Shown: positions 50,435 to 63,314 of the stretch, one piece after another
Layout of the letters: each line of letters starts with the position of its first letter
Position numbering within the stretch: the stretch's first letter is position 1
NCBI GenBank assembly: GCA_037903355.1
Contig: JBAJFE010000026.1
Coordinates: 6,944,001-7,008,000, forward strand
Direction: 5' to 3'
DNA length: 64,000 bases
Source of the DNA: Trichuris trichiura
Taxonomy: Eukaryota > Nematoda > Enoplea > Trichinellida > Trichuridae
The notes under the pieces: model-generated
Seen by the model: the letters and a program-made list of their open reading frames with translations, nothing else
Database searches by the model: none
Told to the model about the DNA's origin: nothing
Translations under genes and position numbers: made by a program

Positions 50435-52446
50435 TTGCAATGCAATGTGTGGCTAACATTGCAACTAGCTAACAGTATGGATGCGACAAAGAAAAAAGCA
50501 CTCTGGCATATCGTGAGTGACAGAGGTGGTCGCTTTCTAAATCTCACTAGCGGAGTTGAAGAATTAACTTGTAGCTTGTTTAGTTCGATTTCAAAACATC
50601 CCGCCAAAATCATAAGTTTAAGAAGTGCTATTTGGAGAGGAGATCATTTTCGTGTGTTTGAGCTTAAGCATGATATTGACAAGTAAGCAATACGCCCGTA
50701 ATATCTCTTATTGACAACCATAGTAAGGATATGCAGTCTTTGGCCTCCGGGTGACGTCACTGCAGGCCAATAGGGAACCAGCCGAGGCAAGCCTTCGTGT
50801 GATTGAGGTTCTGTATAATATTGGCCAGCGAGCAATACTCCCACGATATTTGTTATTGCCAACCGCAGTCACTTTATGGCATTTTTGGCCGTTGGGTCAC
50901 GTCGCTTTGGCAACGCAGCGGCATTTAACGTACCACTTGGTGGCCATAGAGACAACTTTTTCGTTCTCTTCTTTCATTTCCTTTTTCCCATGTCTTTCGA
51001 TGGCTGCACTGTGCAATGTGCAGCATTTCTTTCGTCATCTTAGTTGTTGCATTATGGCAGTTTGACTGTCATTTACATATTTTAATGGGCGCATAAGCCC
51101 GGGTAGATCTATATTGTTATCCATTACATAGTATTGAGAGCCTTCGCTCGGATTGTCTATAAGATATCTGCAACGTTTCCATTGGTAGGAATATACTTGT
51201 TCATGCTCAACTTGGGCTTCAACAGGTTGGCTGAACAACCTGTGTATGATATGTTCTCAGCCGGGGTGTGCCATAATTTGAATTGCACACGAAGAAGGCT
51301 TGCCTCGGTTGACATTCTGTCCAAATAACATTGTACATACTTTTGCTTTTGGCTGGATGTTTTGAAATTGGACTAAACAAGCTACAAGTTGATTATTCAG
51401 CTCGAACTTCAAAGCCCGATAGTCGTACATTCCTGCCTGGAAGATGACCATACATTTTATGAAGTTGAAGAAGTATACGACTTACGTTTCGCTGTTCAGT
51501 TGCTCGCTGTCGCTCACTTCTTTTGCTGTCGTTCTCTGTAGCCTTTTTTGATTTTATTCTCCCTGTTTGGTGCGCTTATTAAAAGAAAGTCATCGTTGCG
51601 GCTCTTTCTCTTTACTGTTACTGCGTTTTCCAAGTCGCAACATTTAAAAAAACCAAATAAACAGTTTCTCAGTGTTTTAAAAATTTTTCAGCACGACAAA
51701 AACAGAATTAAATTTGTCCCGGATGGTGCACCGTTTTTGGAACTAAATAAACGCTTTTACAAGTCGCGTTATCGTGACAATACCTGCCTATACTTAAACC
51801 AGTACTGTAGAGAGGGAGTGAGTAAAATATGCGCATGTATATTGAGAGTACCTTCGCGATTGTTACGCTTATTGTAAGCAGCATGGATTTTCTGTAAAAA
51901 ATACTGTGAACAAATAAATGTTCGTCACAAAACACTATGTTTTCAAATAGTTTATTCGTCGCATACAAGCTGGGAAAAAAAGTTGCGCAGTGGTGATTCC
52001 CGCGTCATCCTGCGAGCACTATGGGCATACATGTTAATAATACGAAAGACGCAGATCAGTTTCGTTGCACTGAATGTACTTGCGGCGTAGTTTTTGTCAA
52101 ACTTTAGAAAGCATTTTAAAAACGAGATAAAAAACTGCAGGCGTTTTTTGCATATTTGTAGACACGATATCTAGCGTACGCGTTCATGCTAAAAAAGTGC
52201 GAGAAAGCGTAATGCTGTCTATTACGCGCGAACGTACTTGCGCACAGTTTAATTATTACGGTATTATATTGATGTTGATTTTTTAACGAATGTTTCGAGT
52301 AGCTGGTTGTACGGTGACGTTTAAGTAGAGCGGCCCGCTGCGTTGTCACGATGCGTTTGTCATTTTTCGCGTTATTCTTGCCGCCTATTGCTCATTAGGT
52401 GATATTGGTCGTTGATTGCTTGCAGGCGACCTGTGCGCCTATCGAA
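50435..52446. other. Gene-poor stretch after the duplication
   Basis: No assigned gene. A GAGGCAAGCCTTC word at about 50783 recurs on the opposite strand at about 51295 (with CGTGTG neighbours), hinting at a ~540-bp inverted-repeat element. A plus frame at 51548-51877 is open for 109 codons without motifs. Confidence 0.35.
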
Positions 52447-54621
52447 ATGCGTTTGAAGGCCGGCTTTTTGTTCATTTTCATTTTGCTGCTTGCAAATAAC
52501 GACATTGGCGAGTCGAAAAAGTCGACCGGCATTGGCAGGCTATTCGGTGGCAGATCGAAGCCCAAAAGCCCGAAACCTACTTACGGCCATGGCGGAACTG
52601 CCGGGTACAAAAAGCCGTCGTCAGGTGGCGGGTTAGTAAATGTTTTTAAATTTTCATTTTCCTCCCTAAATGCAAGCTTCCGCTTACAGCATAGGCAAGG
52701 TACTAAAAAGCCCTACAACAAAAGGCATTTTGGCTGGACTTGCTGCCGGCTATGTGGGCTACAAGTTGACACAAGGAATATCGAAGCTGATGTACAATGG
52801 TATAGACTACTATCCGGGGCGTCAGTATTATCCTGGCTTGGTATGCGACCTATACTTCCATTTACACAACATAAAGAACGTCTTCCTTTAGTCGTCGCCC
52901 TCTCGGATTCGTTGCGAGTACCAGCTTAAAGAGGACGAAGTAAATACGTTGAACTTTTCACTGGGCAATGGCACTCGAGCAACGACTCTGATATTTGAGT
53001 AACCGTTTTTCTTTTTGTTATTTGTTGTGACGTATTTGTTTTTTCTTTATTTAGATGCGACGCCCGCACGCAATACTGCTGCGAGATGCGTTGCTGCCAA
53101 TCAAGTGCAATGGATTCAGTCGGTAAACATCATGGCAATCCCAGCTGGTTGGGAGTTGTGTAAGTATTTGCTGAAAACCTTTTAAAAACTTACCTTTCAT
53201 TCCGAAAAGATGACCTATTAACCGTATAACGACGTTTTTCTTATGTAGAACAAGTCTGCGTAACGGCATAATTTTTCAAGTGCCTTTTGAGTAGGTCCTT
53301 TGAGCGCACACTTCAAAATTGTGATTGATTCTTCTAGTGTTTACACTTTTACGCTTATTATTGTTCGAAGGGGCAATTTAGCTTTATATTCAAGCGCCTG
53401 CGCGTAATGTTAATGTTATGTTTTAAACAGGTACTCGTAAAACTCCGTCGTTGTTCTATTTTCCCAAATCGCCTGTCAGTAAGTAATTTACCAAGTTGCC
53501 CGTTTTGCAAACTTGATTCTTATTCCTTTGCGAGAGCATTTCGTTTTTTATTTCTTTATCTGCAGCGCTGACGTTCTTCCAATCTAGGTGTGTTGCAGTC
53601 TTTTGCTGGCTGCTATTACAGTTGAATTGCCTGACGTCTTGGCACCCGTTCTTGCTTGTAAGCCCAAGCAGCCGCTGCTGCAGCAATAATTCAACCATTT
53701 CATTCTTTTCCTCTTGATTCAAAGTTGTAAACTTAATATGCTCCTGCATGTCATTTTTTCTACAGTATACAAGATTTTTTTCTCCCATAGTTTTAAATAT
53801 GTAAATGAGCAAAAAGTGAGCGAGATGATTTAGCGTCAGACGAAGTAAACATTGTTAGTTTCTTACTCTCGTTAGCTGTTGCGCGCGCTTTCCAAGGCGG
53901 ACAAGTGTATTTGACGCCGATTACTCGAAGTGCCGTTATGATTAATGCTGCTGCGGATTCGTGTTGCTCTTAGTTTCCTGTTTATGCTTTTTTTAGAATG
54001 GTTCTATCAAAATTTTGCAACATATGTTTTAAAAAAGTATTTTGACTTCCGCCGCCGGCCGAGAAAAGCAGCAGATCTTCGTGGCAGTCCAATTTTTACC
54101 TTAAATGGTTGAAATCCGCTAACGTAAAGTTCCCCGTTGAAAAGCGGAACTTCTAAAGCTTTCTTATTGCAGTCCTAAGTTTGTGCGAGCTGAAAACTAT
54201 TGCTTTAAGGTTTGGTTTGATTGTCACCGTATTGATGGTAACTTGCGTCGCGCTAATTGTGTACAAGTTCTCTCGTCGTATTTTGGATTGCGTATGTCCA
54301 ACGATGCAGCGCCAAAGCAGCAATGGGAATTTTCAGCCGGTCGACGCGAATGAACCGTATTCTCAGTCGACGGGATATCCACCCCAACCAGGCTATCCAC
54401 AACAGCCGGGATATCCACCTCAGCCGGGATATCCGCCCCAGCCGGGATATCCGCCTCAACCAGGATATCCACCGCAAGCGCCGTACGGATATCCTTCTGG
54501 GCAAACAAACTACATGCCGCAGCAGCCAGGTTATCCGTTTTACCCTCCTGATCAGCCTCCTCCCTATGGATTTAAGGCGTTCCCCACTGGCGACGGTGGT
54601 CCCAAAGTTGGAGCTTATTAA
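52447..54621 (+). CDS. CX-module transmembrane protein with GYPPQP-repeat tail
   Basis: Exons 52447-52631, 52690-52840, 52892-52998, 53055-53159 and 54210-54621 join in frame to 319 residues. Order: signal peptide (AGFLFIFILLLANNDIGES); a Lys/Gly/Pro-rich stretch (GRLFGGRSKPKSPKPTYGHG) with a short glycine/alanine hydrophobic segment (GILAGLAAGYVGY); then a CX module, with CEYQLKEDEVNTLNFSLGNGTRA and CDARTQYCCEMRCC across an exon border. A transmembrane helix follows (FGLIVTVLMVTCVALIVYKF), then a cytoplasmic tail with five or six GYPPQP units and a PPPY motif that could bind WW domains. CX modules are characteristic of nematode proteins of unknown function. The 1050-bp last intron separates ectodomain from helix. 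Type I topology is inferred. Confidence 0.85.
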
Positions 54622-57600
54622 TCTGTATAGCATGACTGTTGTCAGAAGTTTACATTATCTTTTATCGTATAGCTTTGGTTGTGTATATACGTGTATGCCA
54701 GAAATCTTTCCTCCGGTGATCGGTGTCTTTCCCAATATATAATGTGCGTTGCCCAAGAAAAGAGCCAAAACTTGTTCGCGTAATAATGCTTTTGTATGCA
54801 TTATCTCGTTGCGAGACTTCGTATTTCTTTTTACAATGTTTCCGGCATACGATATGTTTCATTTATCCATCGTCGTTCTCCCGTTGCTGCGTGTCCGCAT
54901 TGTTATGTGCGACTGTTCGCCAGTGTAGATGTTTACTCAAAAATTGTCGCCGCATAACGGCAGAAGCTGCCAACGTTTCTTTTTTTAGTCGTTGCAACGC
55001 CGGAAACGTTGACTGACGTTCGCGCGTAAAGTATTTAATGGAGTAAAAAATAGTCAGCAGAATATGCGCAGTCCGATTGTTATAAACAGTAATTATTATT
55101 AATAAATTGCTAGCTTACACCGGCAAGTGCTGCTAATCTGATTGGCAGTATTTGTTGGCCAATGGACAAGAGAGCCTCATTGCAATGTGATGCAATGATT
55201 CCTTCTGCACAAAACGAAACGTCATCCGGAGTGTCTTACTGTTTTGTAATAGTATCATATAGAAAGATGCATTTGTTTAGATAACGTAAATTTTAAAAAT
55301 TTCGACAGTCAGAGAGCGGAAAGGTCGTTTCACCTGAACATCTCAAATGAAACAGTTTTCGTACTGTAGCCTCAGGAGAACATTACGCATAGAACGTTTC
55401 TGCATCGTTGTCACAAAGAGTTGCGTTGACAACCGGTTAACTGACACATTTCAGAATGAGCAATGAGTTTAATTAAAGTTGACGTGATAGCGTTGACATG
55501 AAACGCACAATAGGGTGCATTTTCTTCTGCTAAGAAATTTGAGAAAGTTGATTTCCTGTTTTCACAAATTGCAGACCACCAACGTAAGACTTTTATCAGC
55601 TCACTGACGCTTGAATCACGTGGCGTGACGTTTCGCTATTTAACTGCCTTTCAATGATTGCAACCATTCAGCTATTCGTAACTTGTCATTGAAGCATTAA
55701 TACATAGAAAGGAACGAAGAAGCTATTGCATAAGATATATTCGAACAACCAGCTCGCGCAAAGGTTTGCTAATGGAGATAAATACTTGACTTTTCAGAAC
55801 TTGGAACACCATGCGAATGGGCTACCAAATTATATCCATTAACGCCATTCACCTCTCGGAATCATTGAAAGAAAATAGTCGCATCAAAAAAGGAGAAATT
55901 AATGAAAATTACGCATTACTACACGTGGGTGCGCGAAGGCGGCAGAATTAGAACGAAAAGATTTATTTCATCTCATTTTCGTCTCAGCTAAACATTGTTC
56001 ATCAATAGACGGTAGCCGAAGCCTGGTTTAGTAAAATTCAATTTCACACCCAAATGACAATTTCATTTTATCGATACAATGATATCGTACAGCGGCATTG
56101 AGCTGTTTTTCAAAAAATCAATTTTAATAGATAAGGTAGTCCTAGCAAACTTTTTCATTTGGATAAACGACCTAAAAAAACAACATTCGATCCACGAAAG
56201 GGAACACATAATTTCATTCTCAAATTTGAAAGGAGTTAGGAGATCTTGTTGCATATCCGCCTACTTGTCATACTGTACATTTGCTGGACATTCTGTTCTG
56301 CCCTTACTTGGCCATGAGCCTGAATGTAAGGGTTATGTATCGGCTTAAACTTAAATAGGGATAAAATGAGGTGACCAGCATACTCCGCAGTATGCGCACA
56401 ACAGGTTGACAGCATGCTTTACAGAAAGGAACCTGCATTTCTCAAACCATGGTGTGGCGAATTGCATATGCCAATTGTATAAAAATAGCAATTATTCCAC
56501 AAAAACAAATATTGATCTAACCGTTATGATCTAAGAAGATCGTAAATTAACACAGGACGGTACTTTGCTCTTTTTGATGTAAGTTTGTTGGCCGTAGTGA
56601 GAAGTCAACTTTTGGGCCCTCAACGGCCAAACTATAACTGGTAGACTACCCTCAAGCAGCGTTTCCAGCCACAGCTCATCAAGTTTCAAAATGTTTGATT
56701 GTTGCTGGCTTGTCTGACGAACTCGCAATCGCTAGCTCGACAGAAACAAAGCTTCTACACATTAAATATAAACAATAATGAATGCCAAAAACGTGACGTC
56801 AATGGCTATTCCTTTGTGATGAGTTTCGAAGGCGGGAAAAGTCGTGCCGATTACGCACAGCGATAAGGTGCAATTATTCGCAATAGAAATTTGAAAGTTT
56901 GACGACAAAATGGTGACGTCACTTTCTAACTGCAACAGGAAATAAGCTTATTTTGAAAAAATTTTTAAATCTTATTTCGCAGCTGCCTTACAGGCTTACT
57001 GTAATTTGCTGGTGTCATTGGGAAATGCAAGTTCTTCCCAGCCGCGCTTGACGTTACTTGAAATTCGCTGCGTAAACCTGCTTCCCGCCTGCTAAGTGGG
57101 ACGAATTAGTTTCTCCTGTTTTGGAGAATGCATTTACACAGTCTATGCTTAAATCAGAAATTGAAAATAGTACTGACTGTGCAATCAAACGCTGTGGCCG
57201 GCAAGATGAACTTGCGTTTTTTCAGTTACGGTAGAATGTTTGGCGCGGCCAGGAAACTAGACCCAAATTCTTTACTAAAGACGTAAATTACGATGGAAAA
57301 AACTTCCTTATTTGCTTGTTGTAGCTTAAGTAATGAAAGACTTTTATATTTTACGGGAACAGGTAAGGAAATAAGGGAGTGCGCGCGCGGGAAAGGGGAA
57401 ATGAGCAAAAATGCTGGAACAGTACCCGAGCGAAATTTACTTCAAATAATTACTTACCGCAGAACCGGATACTTCAAAACAAGGCGCTTTTTGCGATAGG
57501 ATTGAAACGGTCGGATAGAAGGAACCCAGGGGGATAAAAACAGCATCAAACAAACTAACAAAGAGCAACGTCAAAACAAGTGGCAAACAAGAAGAATCAA

Positions 57601-57897
57601 AACGGAATCCGGCACCCATAAACAGCGCCCTGAATTCCATGAGCTTATGAAAAGGCACTTGCAGCTTCTCGACGACAATTTTGGAAGCGCGCGCACGCGT
57701 TCTTGCAACCTGCGCCTAATAGAAGGACGGCATGTAACAAAAACTAGAGCTCTGAAAATTAACAAAAATAAAAAGTATGCAAAAATATCTCCCCGAACCG
57801 CGAGGAAAAAATTGAACAAAACTGTTAGCAATATAAACCATTTGTTTGTCTTGAAGCTATCGCATTGTTGACAGTTTTCATCTGTCAATGCGAGTAT
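54622..57897. other. Intergenic, mostly empty
   Basis: No gene is recognised. Copy D of the ~180-bp repeat lies at 56265-56441. Minus-strand frames at 57226-57408, 57437-57658 and 57571-57888 together read like hydrophobic membrane-protein pieces (LLTVLFNFFLAV, LVLTLLFVSLFDAVFIPLG) with plausible splice sites between them, just downstream of vigilin. I could not identify a family or a start. Confidence 0.35.
56265..56441 (-). repeat. ~180-bp dispersed repeat, copy D
   Basis: On the minus strand it starts GAAATGCAGGTTCCTTTCTG and ends near TACAGTATGACAAG (plus-strand CTTGTCATACTGTA at 56265). The interior has GGGCAGAACAGAATG in the expected place. Orientation is opposite to copies A-C. Confidence 0.7.
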
Positions 57898-60800
57898 TCA
57901 TCGTCTATGCCATACGGATGTGCCTGCGCCAGGCAATGATGTTGTCTCTTCGCCCATTGAAGGAAATTCTTGCAGATTGGACATATCCGGTACGGGTTTA
58001 TTGGCTTCTTCAGCGGTACTCGATCGCTGCCAAGGAGCATTGACAAATTCTAGAATTGTCTGCTCCGAAGGCGACCAAGATTCCTTCAACCGCTGAGAGT
58101 CACTGTACGTATTTCTGTCCACAATATCCTGGACAAACAAAGCAAAAAACAAAATTAGTAAAACCAACCTATACGCTATAGGACAGAGGCTTCAATACCT
58201 GCAAAAATTCTTCCTCAATATTTCTCAAGTCGTCTATGCAATCGTAGACGGAATCGTCGTCTTTTCCGAAAACGGTTACCAAATTTGGATCGGCGTCACC
58301 CGGACGTGGAAAACGGATTTCCACGTTGTATTTTTCCATAATCTACGCAACAACAACGTCAACATCCGAAAATACGATCCCAAAGGGCGGTCATCTTACC
58401 CGTCGAATGTTTTTGCCGCGTTGGCCAATCAATCTGCTGTGCACACGACAATCTAACGCAATCGGCTGAATGGTCAACGACTTGAACTCGTTGACCATTT
58501 CTTCAATTTCAGCCTTACACTCGTTAGCACTCTTTTCGTAACCTGCAAATCCAAACAGTACGAAAACCGTAATCTTAAGGCGCGAGCTCAATGAGAGACG
58601 ACAATACGCTTCCTATAAAGCTACTACTCAACGGCTAACGATATGGATTTTACAGGCAAAATGTCAATCCCGCCCTGGCAATGGAATTTTTTAAGGTTTT
58701 GTCACCTACAGTGGCGACGCCTATGAAAAAAATTGTTGTTTTCTTGCTAAACTGTGGCTAGGGCGGAATACTATGCCCGGCAAGGTTTTTCATAAACCTT
58801 AAAGAGCCATCCATCGTTGTGTATGTCCACAGCTTACTTGCTGGCAAAGCTTAACGGAAGCTGGCATATCATTAAGGCTTTTTAAGAGATACTTAATTTG
58901 CATAATGACTTCCGAAGCATTGCAAAGCTGAACAGACAATGGGCGGCAACACCAAAAGAACAAGCGTACGAATTAACATAACGTACCAATTATGGAAACA
59001 TCGGTGGTTGTTTCATTTTCGTTTTGTTTTGGAATTGATATTTGAACATCGTACTTGGCGCGCAACTTTTGTATGTCTTGACCTTTAAATCCGATCATTT
59101 TGGGCAGTAGAAGGACGGGGACACTGACTTTAGCGACAAAGCCTTTCAATTCCTTGTACGGCAAAGGTCGATTAGGAAAAAAGAAGAAAAATCAAAGGGA
59201 ACGAACGCACTCTGTCTTTTGCCTCTTTTTTCATTTGTTCCACTTTTTCGAGAATGGCGCTTAAAGCCTCCTGGACGCAAGAACGCCGTCCAACCAAGCG
59301 AATTTCGTCCAGGTGCTGTTCGGCGGGAGGAATTTGAACGCTCACGTTGTATTCTTCCATGAACTTGCGAATTTCTGCTCCTTGACGCCCAATCAAGCTT
59401 CGGTGAAATTCAAAAGGTACAGAAACTGCTTCGTTGACTGGCAACTCAGCCTATATATGGAAATAATCAGTAGTGGCAATTATTGTGTAGTCACAGTTGT
59501 CTTTGTCCTTACCAATAAGAGCTCTTTGACCTTTTCAACGTTTTCTGACAAACCGGTAACTGAAACTAGGCTGTTAGCGGATGGCGAGTCATCTCCAACA
59601 TCAATTCCATTGGTTAGACCAGAAGCATTGATGTCTCCATTGACAAAACCGCCGCCGGGAGATGGTGCCAACGAATCGCGTTCGGGAAACTTAATTTGCA
59701 CGCGATACTGTTGAGACAACTCTTGTATATGGCTGCCGCGATTACGAAGCAACAACCGATAGTATTTCGGATCGATGTGTACTCCACTGGTTACTTGATT
59801 TTGCTGAACAAGCGCATCAGCAGGATGAACTTCTTGACCGGAAGTGACCAAAGCTTACCCATTCCGCAACGTATTCCAACATCTTCGCTTTGGTTGCTTC
59901 GACGCAGTCTTTCGCGCCTTTCAACGTAACGCGGCTACTGTTGCTTCCCGGCTTGGGAAAGGAGACGAAAACGTCGCCGCATTGGCTTTGTATTTCCCGC
60001 AACGCGCCGCGAGCTCTTGCCCAAAAGTGGCTATGCCATTTGGGGTCAATATCAATGGTTGATTCAACGGATTGATTCTGTAAACAACAGGTACTTTTAA
60101 AAAATGGCCAAAAAGCAAATAAATCAACAAACAAAAACATAGAACATGACATATTAATAAAATAAACTTTTATAAGGTCACCCATAGCTATAAAAAGTGA
60201 CAAAAAGGATATAGACCAAAATTACTGCCTTTCAGCTGTCAATGGGTGGCACAATTAACGAGCAGCTTTTTAAGGCCCTCTGTCAAATGGGTAATATTAT
60301 GTTGCTGAACCATCGACATCTTTAAGCCTTAATATCTGAGCAGTTGATTAGCAATGAAATAATACGGTCAAAACAAAAAGTCAGACTTATCATGGATACC
60401 GTTTTTCATTAAGTCGACAGACTATTCGACATTACTCTACGGAGCAGATCGTCATACTAAACAGAACAAAATGATAACAAACAAATCTTACTAATTCCTT
60501 GATCCAATCATCGAGCTGTTTTTTAACTTTAAGGACTTCTTCCTTTTTGCCAACAACATGGATTGTATCTTTGTCTTCGTCCTGCTGTCTCGGGATTAGT
60601 ATTCTGACGCCAGGATGAGCCTCGCGCATCTTGAAGAAAACTTCCCGCCTTCAGTTACTGGTTGAAAGATGGATGTGCTCAATTTTACCTTCTTTATACG
60701 AGAACCACCGCTGCCAATCAAGAAACCAAACAATTCAGGTTTAGCCTTCACTTCGGCCGTGAAACTGGACGCCTCGCGATCCTTGGCCAAATCGGCTAAT

Positions 60801-61803
60801 AATTTCTTCGCTTTTTCAGCACCCTCTTTGGGACCCCGTATGCTGATAACGTCCGGATTCTTGCTATCTTGCGTGGGAAATTTCACCTGTACCCCACCGC
60901 ATTCTTCCACAATCGAGTGGATCAAACGACCGCCAACTCCTATCAGAGTGCGATGCAAAAGTTGGGGCACTTTCAGTTCCAATGTTACTATGCTTGCCTG
61001 AAAAGGCCAATTTTAAATTACGCAAGTGGCAGAAGATTGAAAATGCAACCAACCAATTCGCTTTGCATTTGTTGAAGAACTTTCTCCGCTTTGGCCACGT
61101 CCGCCTTTTTGCCAGTTACAATTAGAACATCGGAATCGGCGCTACCCGCGTCGGACGGTATGTCGATTCTAGTGTTCGTTTCTTCGATAACCTAAAGGGG
61201 GCGAATTTGCGGCGCAACGCGGAAAAGGGTAAATGTAAGCGCACCTTCTTTATTCTGTAGCCGTCTTTGCCAATGATATGCTTCAGGAATTCTTTGAAAA
61301 TAGGAACTTGCACTTGGTAATTGTTTTGGAGCTTAAAGACGACAAGTTGAAGCAACAAGCGGACAACGGCAAGATCCAAAGGGTACCAATTCGTGATACG
61401 TCTCTTGAAGGGCATTGTAACATCGGTCCACTTCGTCCTTGGGGCCGCGTAGCGAGACAATATCTGATTTTCGACCTGGTTCTGGGAAGGTCACGATCAC
61501 ATCCGGGAACTTTTGACGCAATTCTCGCACTTGCTCCCCCTTCACCCCGATTAGCATTCGGTGGAATCGATTCTCAATCAAGATATCGCGCACTTTTTCA
61601 TTCTCCTACGCCCAACGATAATCTCATTGGCAAACGTAGTTCAAACGGAGCGAAAACTCCTACCTTCTTGACAGCCAAAGATAAAATTTCCACCTTGGCC
61701 TTCTGCACGCCGTCTCGCTTGCCTTCAAGACGAATTTCCGAACTGTGGCTGCCAGGATCCGGCATTATGACGTTGACGTCGAATTCTTGCCTCAGGCGAA
61801 CAA
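57898..61803 (-). CDS. HDLBP: Vigilin (HDLBP), 3' part with about ten KH domains
   Basis: Exons on the minus strand as read: 61803-61664, 61606-61387, 61331-61245, 61191-61054, 60997-60689, 60629-60492, 60077-59859, 59803-59513, 59450-59211, 59152-58987, 58542-58400, 58342-58199, 58128-57898. They encode serial KH domains, several with GxxG loops: RMLIGVKGEQVRELR, KHIIGKDGYRIKK, RTLIGVGGRLIHSIVE, GFLIGSGGSRIKK, RSLIGRQGAEIRKF, PKMIGFKGQDIQKLR, SRLIGQRGKNIRR. The 59859-60077 and 59513-59803 domains have degenerate loops (HFWARARGALREIQ, RLLLRNRGSHIQEL). The C terminus has MSNLQEFPSMGEE, the family tail. Vigilin binds many mRNAs and ribosomes at the ER. Human vigilin has 14 KH domains. The first domain here is partial, so the 5' exons are missing; none were seen in 61.8-64 kb. 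Confidence 0.92.
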
Positions 61804-63008
61804 CTAAAACGATAAAACAAAATACTTATCATTCTAAGGCTAATCGAAGACGTGAACGCCCTCACTCCACAAATCTTTTACTTATATTCAAAAACTTGCA
61901 GCAAACTCTGTGGAGAGACAGCTGACAAAGCGTACTATAGTTGACAATACTGAAGACAACAGGGAGACGCTATGGCCATTTAAGATTTGGGTTTACGCGA
62001 AGCCAGCGAAAGGGATATGCTGAAAATATTTTGAATTTCTTCTCAAAACCAAGCAAATAATTAAGACGAAACGCATTAGACTTCTTTCAATGAGGCGCCG
62101 ATGAAAATTGACTCAATCCAAGAAAACTCGTTAGGTCGAGTTAAAAGAATAGCAACGTAGGACAAATATTTTTGACAAGCGAATGCTACACCTCTTAAGG
62201 CCAAACAACCAATGAAGCTTCAAAGGAAGATGTTAAAACAACGCTAAAAAGAAGCAGCATATCCTTGGCAGGGCAACAAGACATGAGCAATATTGCGCCT
62301 CAACATTTGGGAATTTTCAAGCTTAAATGATTTTTCAAACTTCTCCACGTCGATTCGAATTAAGCCTATTTGAAGTAAAAGCTCTAAAAACAACAAGGCA
62401 AAAGACGTGATGCGGATTACTGCGACACTGACAGTATACAGAGGATATAGTCAAGTTCAGCTGTTTTCCTTTAAGCGACGCAAAGCCAGGTTTGCAGTCG
62501 CCGTTAGACATTATGCGCTAATCAGTAAGTCGTTAAGGCTATGCTCGCAATCTTGGTTCCAATTAATTATAGTTGCTTGCATTTTTAAGGGGAAAAAAAG
62601 CTTGCAACCATTGGCGGCAAAGTATACCCTTTATCATCGCCCTGATTTGGTCCCTTAGACTGACACCTGTTTTGTCCACTTGAAAAGACCTCAAAGATGA
62701 TACTATTACAACCATCGCACGTTTGTCCAAAAAACCAATTACAGGCAATTCCGGATAACATTTGGATGACGCTAATAACTTCTAGCCGAACAACGGAAAG
62801 CCAAGAACGGACAAAACATATATGTATACTTTTAAGCCGAGTGGTTCATAAAATTTTCACTCTGAAAATGCAACTACTGTTAAGGACAGGCGAACCACAT
62901 CGATCCAAAAGGACGGAATAAAATTTAAATAAATAATTATAATCAATATTTCCCAAAAACTTCAAAGACACTCCATACTTCAACAATCTGGGTCGTCAAA
63001 ACTGTGCA
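61804..63008. other. Upstream of the last visible vigilin exon; no exon seen
   Basis: Expected to hold the preceding vigilin exons or a long intron, but I recognise no KH-coding sequence on the minus strand. Frames at 62407-62658 (plus) and 62563-62748 (minus) have no motifs. Confidence 0.35.

Positions 63009-63058
<50 letters not shown>
63009..63058. repeat. AAT trinucleotide microsatellite
   Basis: About sixteen AAT units in uninterrupted tandem. A shorter run lies at about 63317-63340, on the other side of the fold-back fragment. Confidence 0.95.
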
Positions 63059-63059
<1 letters not shown>

Positions 63060-63314
63060 TTTCGAAAGACTGGGTGTCTTTTAACAGGCTTTGGTTGTTT
63101 CATAGTTGTTCCTCTGGTTCACGGGTTTGGCCTGTTGGATTGTATCTGTAAGTAAACTTCAAAATGCCCTACCAACGAATGGATGAGCAAATTGTTAGAT
63201 AATTGTTAGACAATAGTCTAACAATTTGCTCATCCATTCGTTGGTAGGGCATTTTGAAGTTTACATACAGATACATCCAACAGTCCAAACCCGTGAACCA
63301 GAGGAACAACTATG
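63059..63314. repeat. Fold-back Penelope fragment
   Basis: It opens at 63059 with ATGTTTCGAAAGACTGGGTG, the start of the Penelope frame. An inverted repeat of about 100-bp arms follows (63101-63200 and 63217-63314), each carrying the segment for HGFGLLD and KLQNALPTN-like codons up to ATGGATGAGCAAATTGTTAG. Arms differ at a few bases. The same ATGGATGAGCA junction is present at 1238. AAT runs flank both sides, suggesting an insertion into a microsatellite. Confidence 0.85.

Noticed and set aside
50776..51320. A larger transposon bounded by GAGGCAAGCCTTC words
   Set aside because: Only about 15-20 bp are shared between the ends and no transposase or duplication is visible; kept as a remark in the intergenic entry.
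57226..57888. Membrane-protein-like minus-strand frames downstream of vigilin
   Set aside because: I considered ARV1-like or other small membrane proteins, but cysteines, order and length do not match; noted only as an unassigned stretch.
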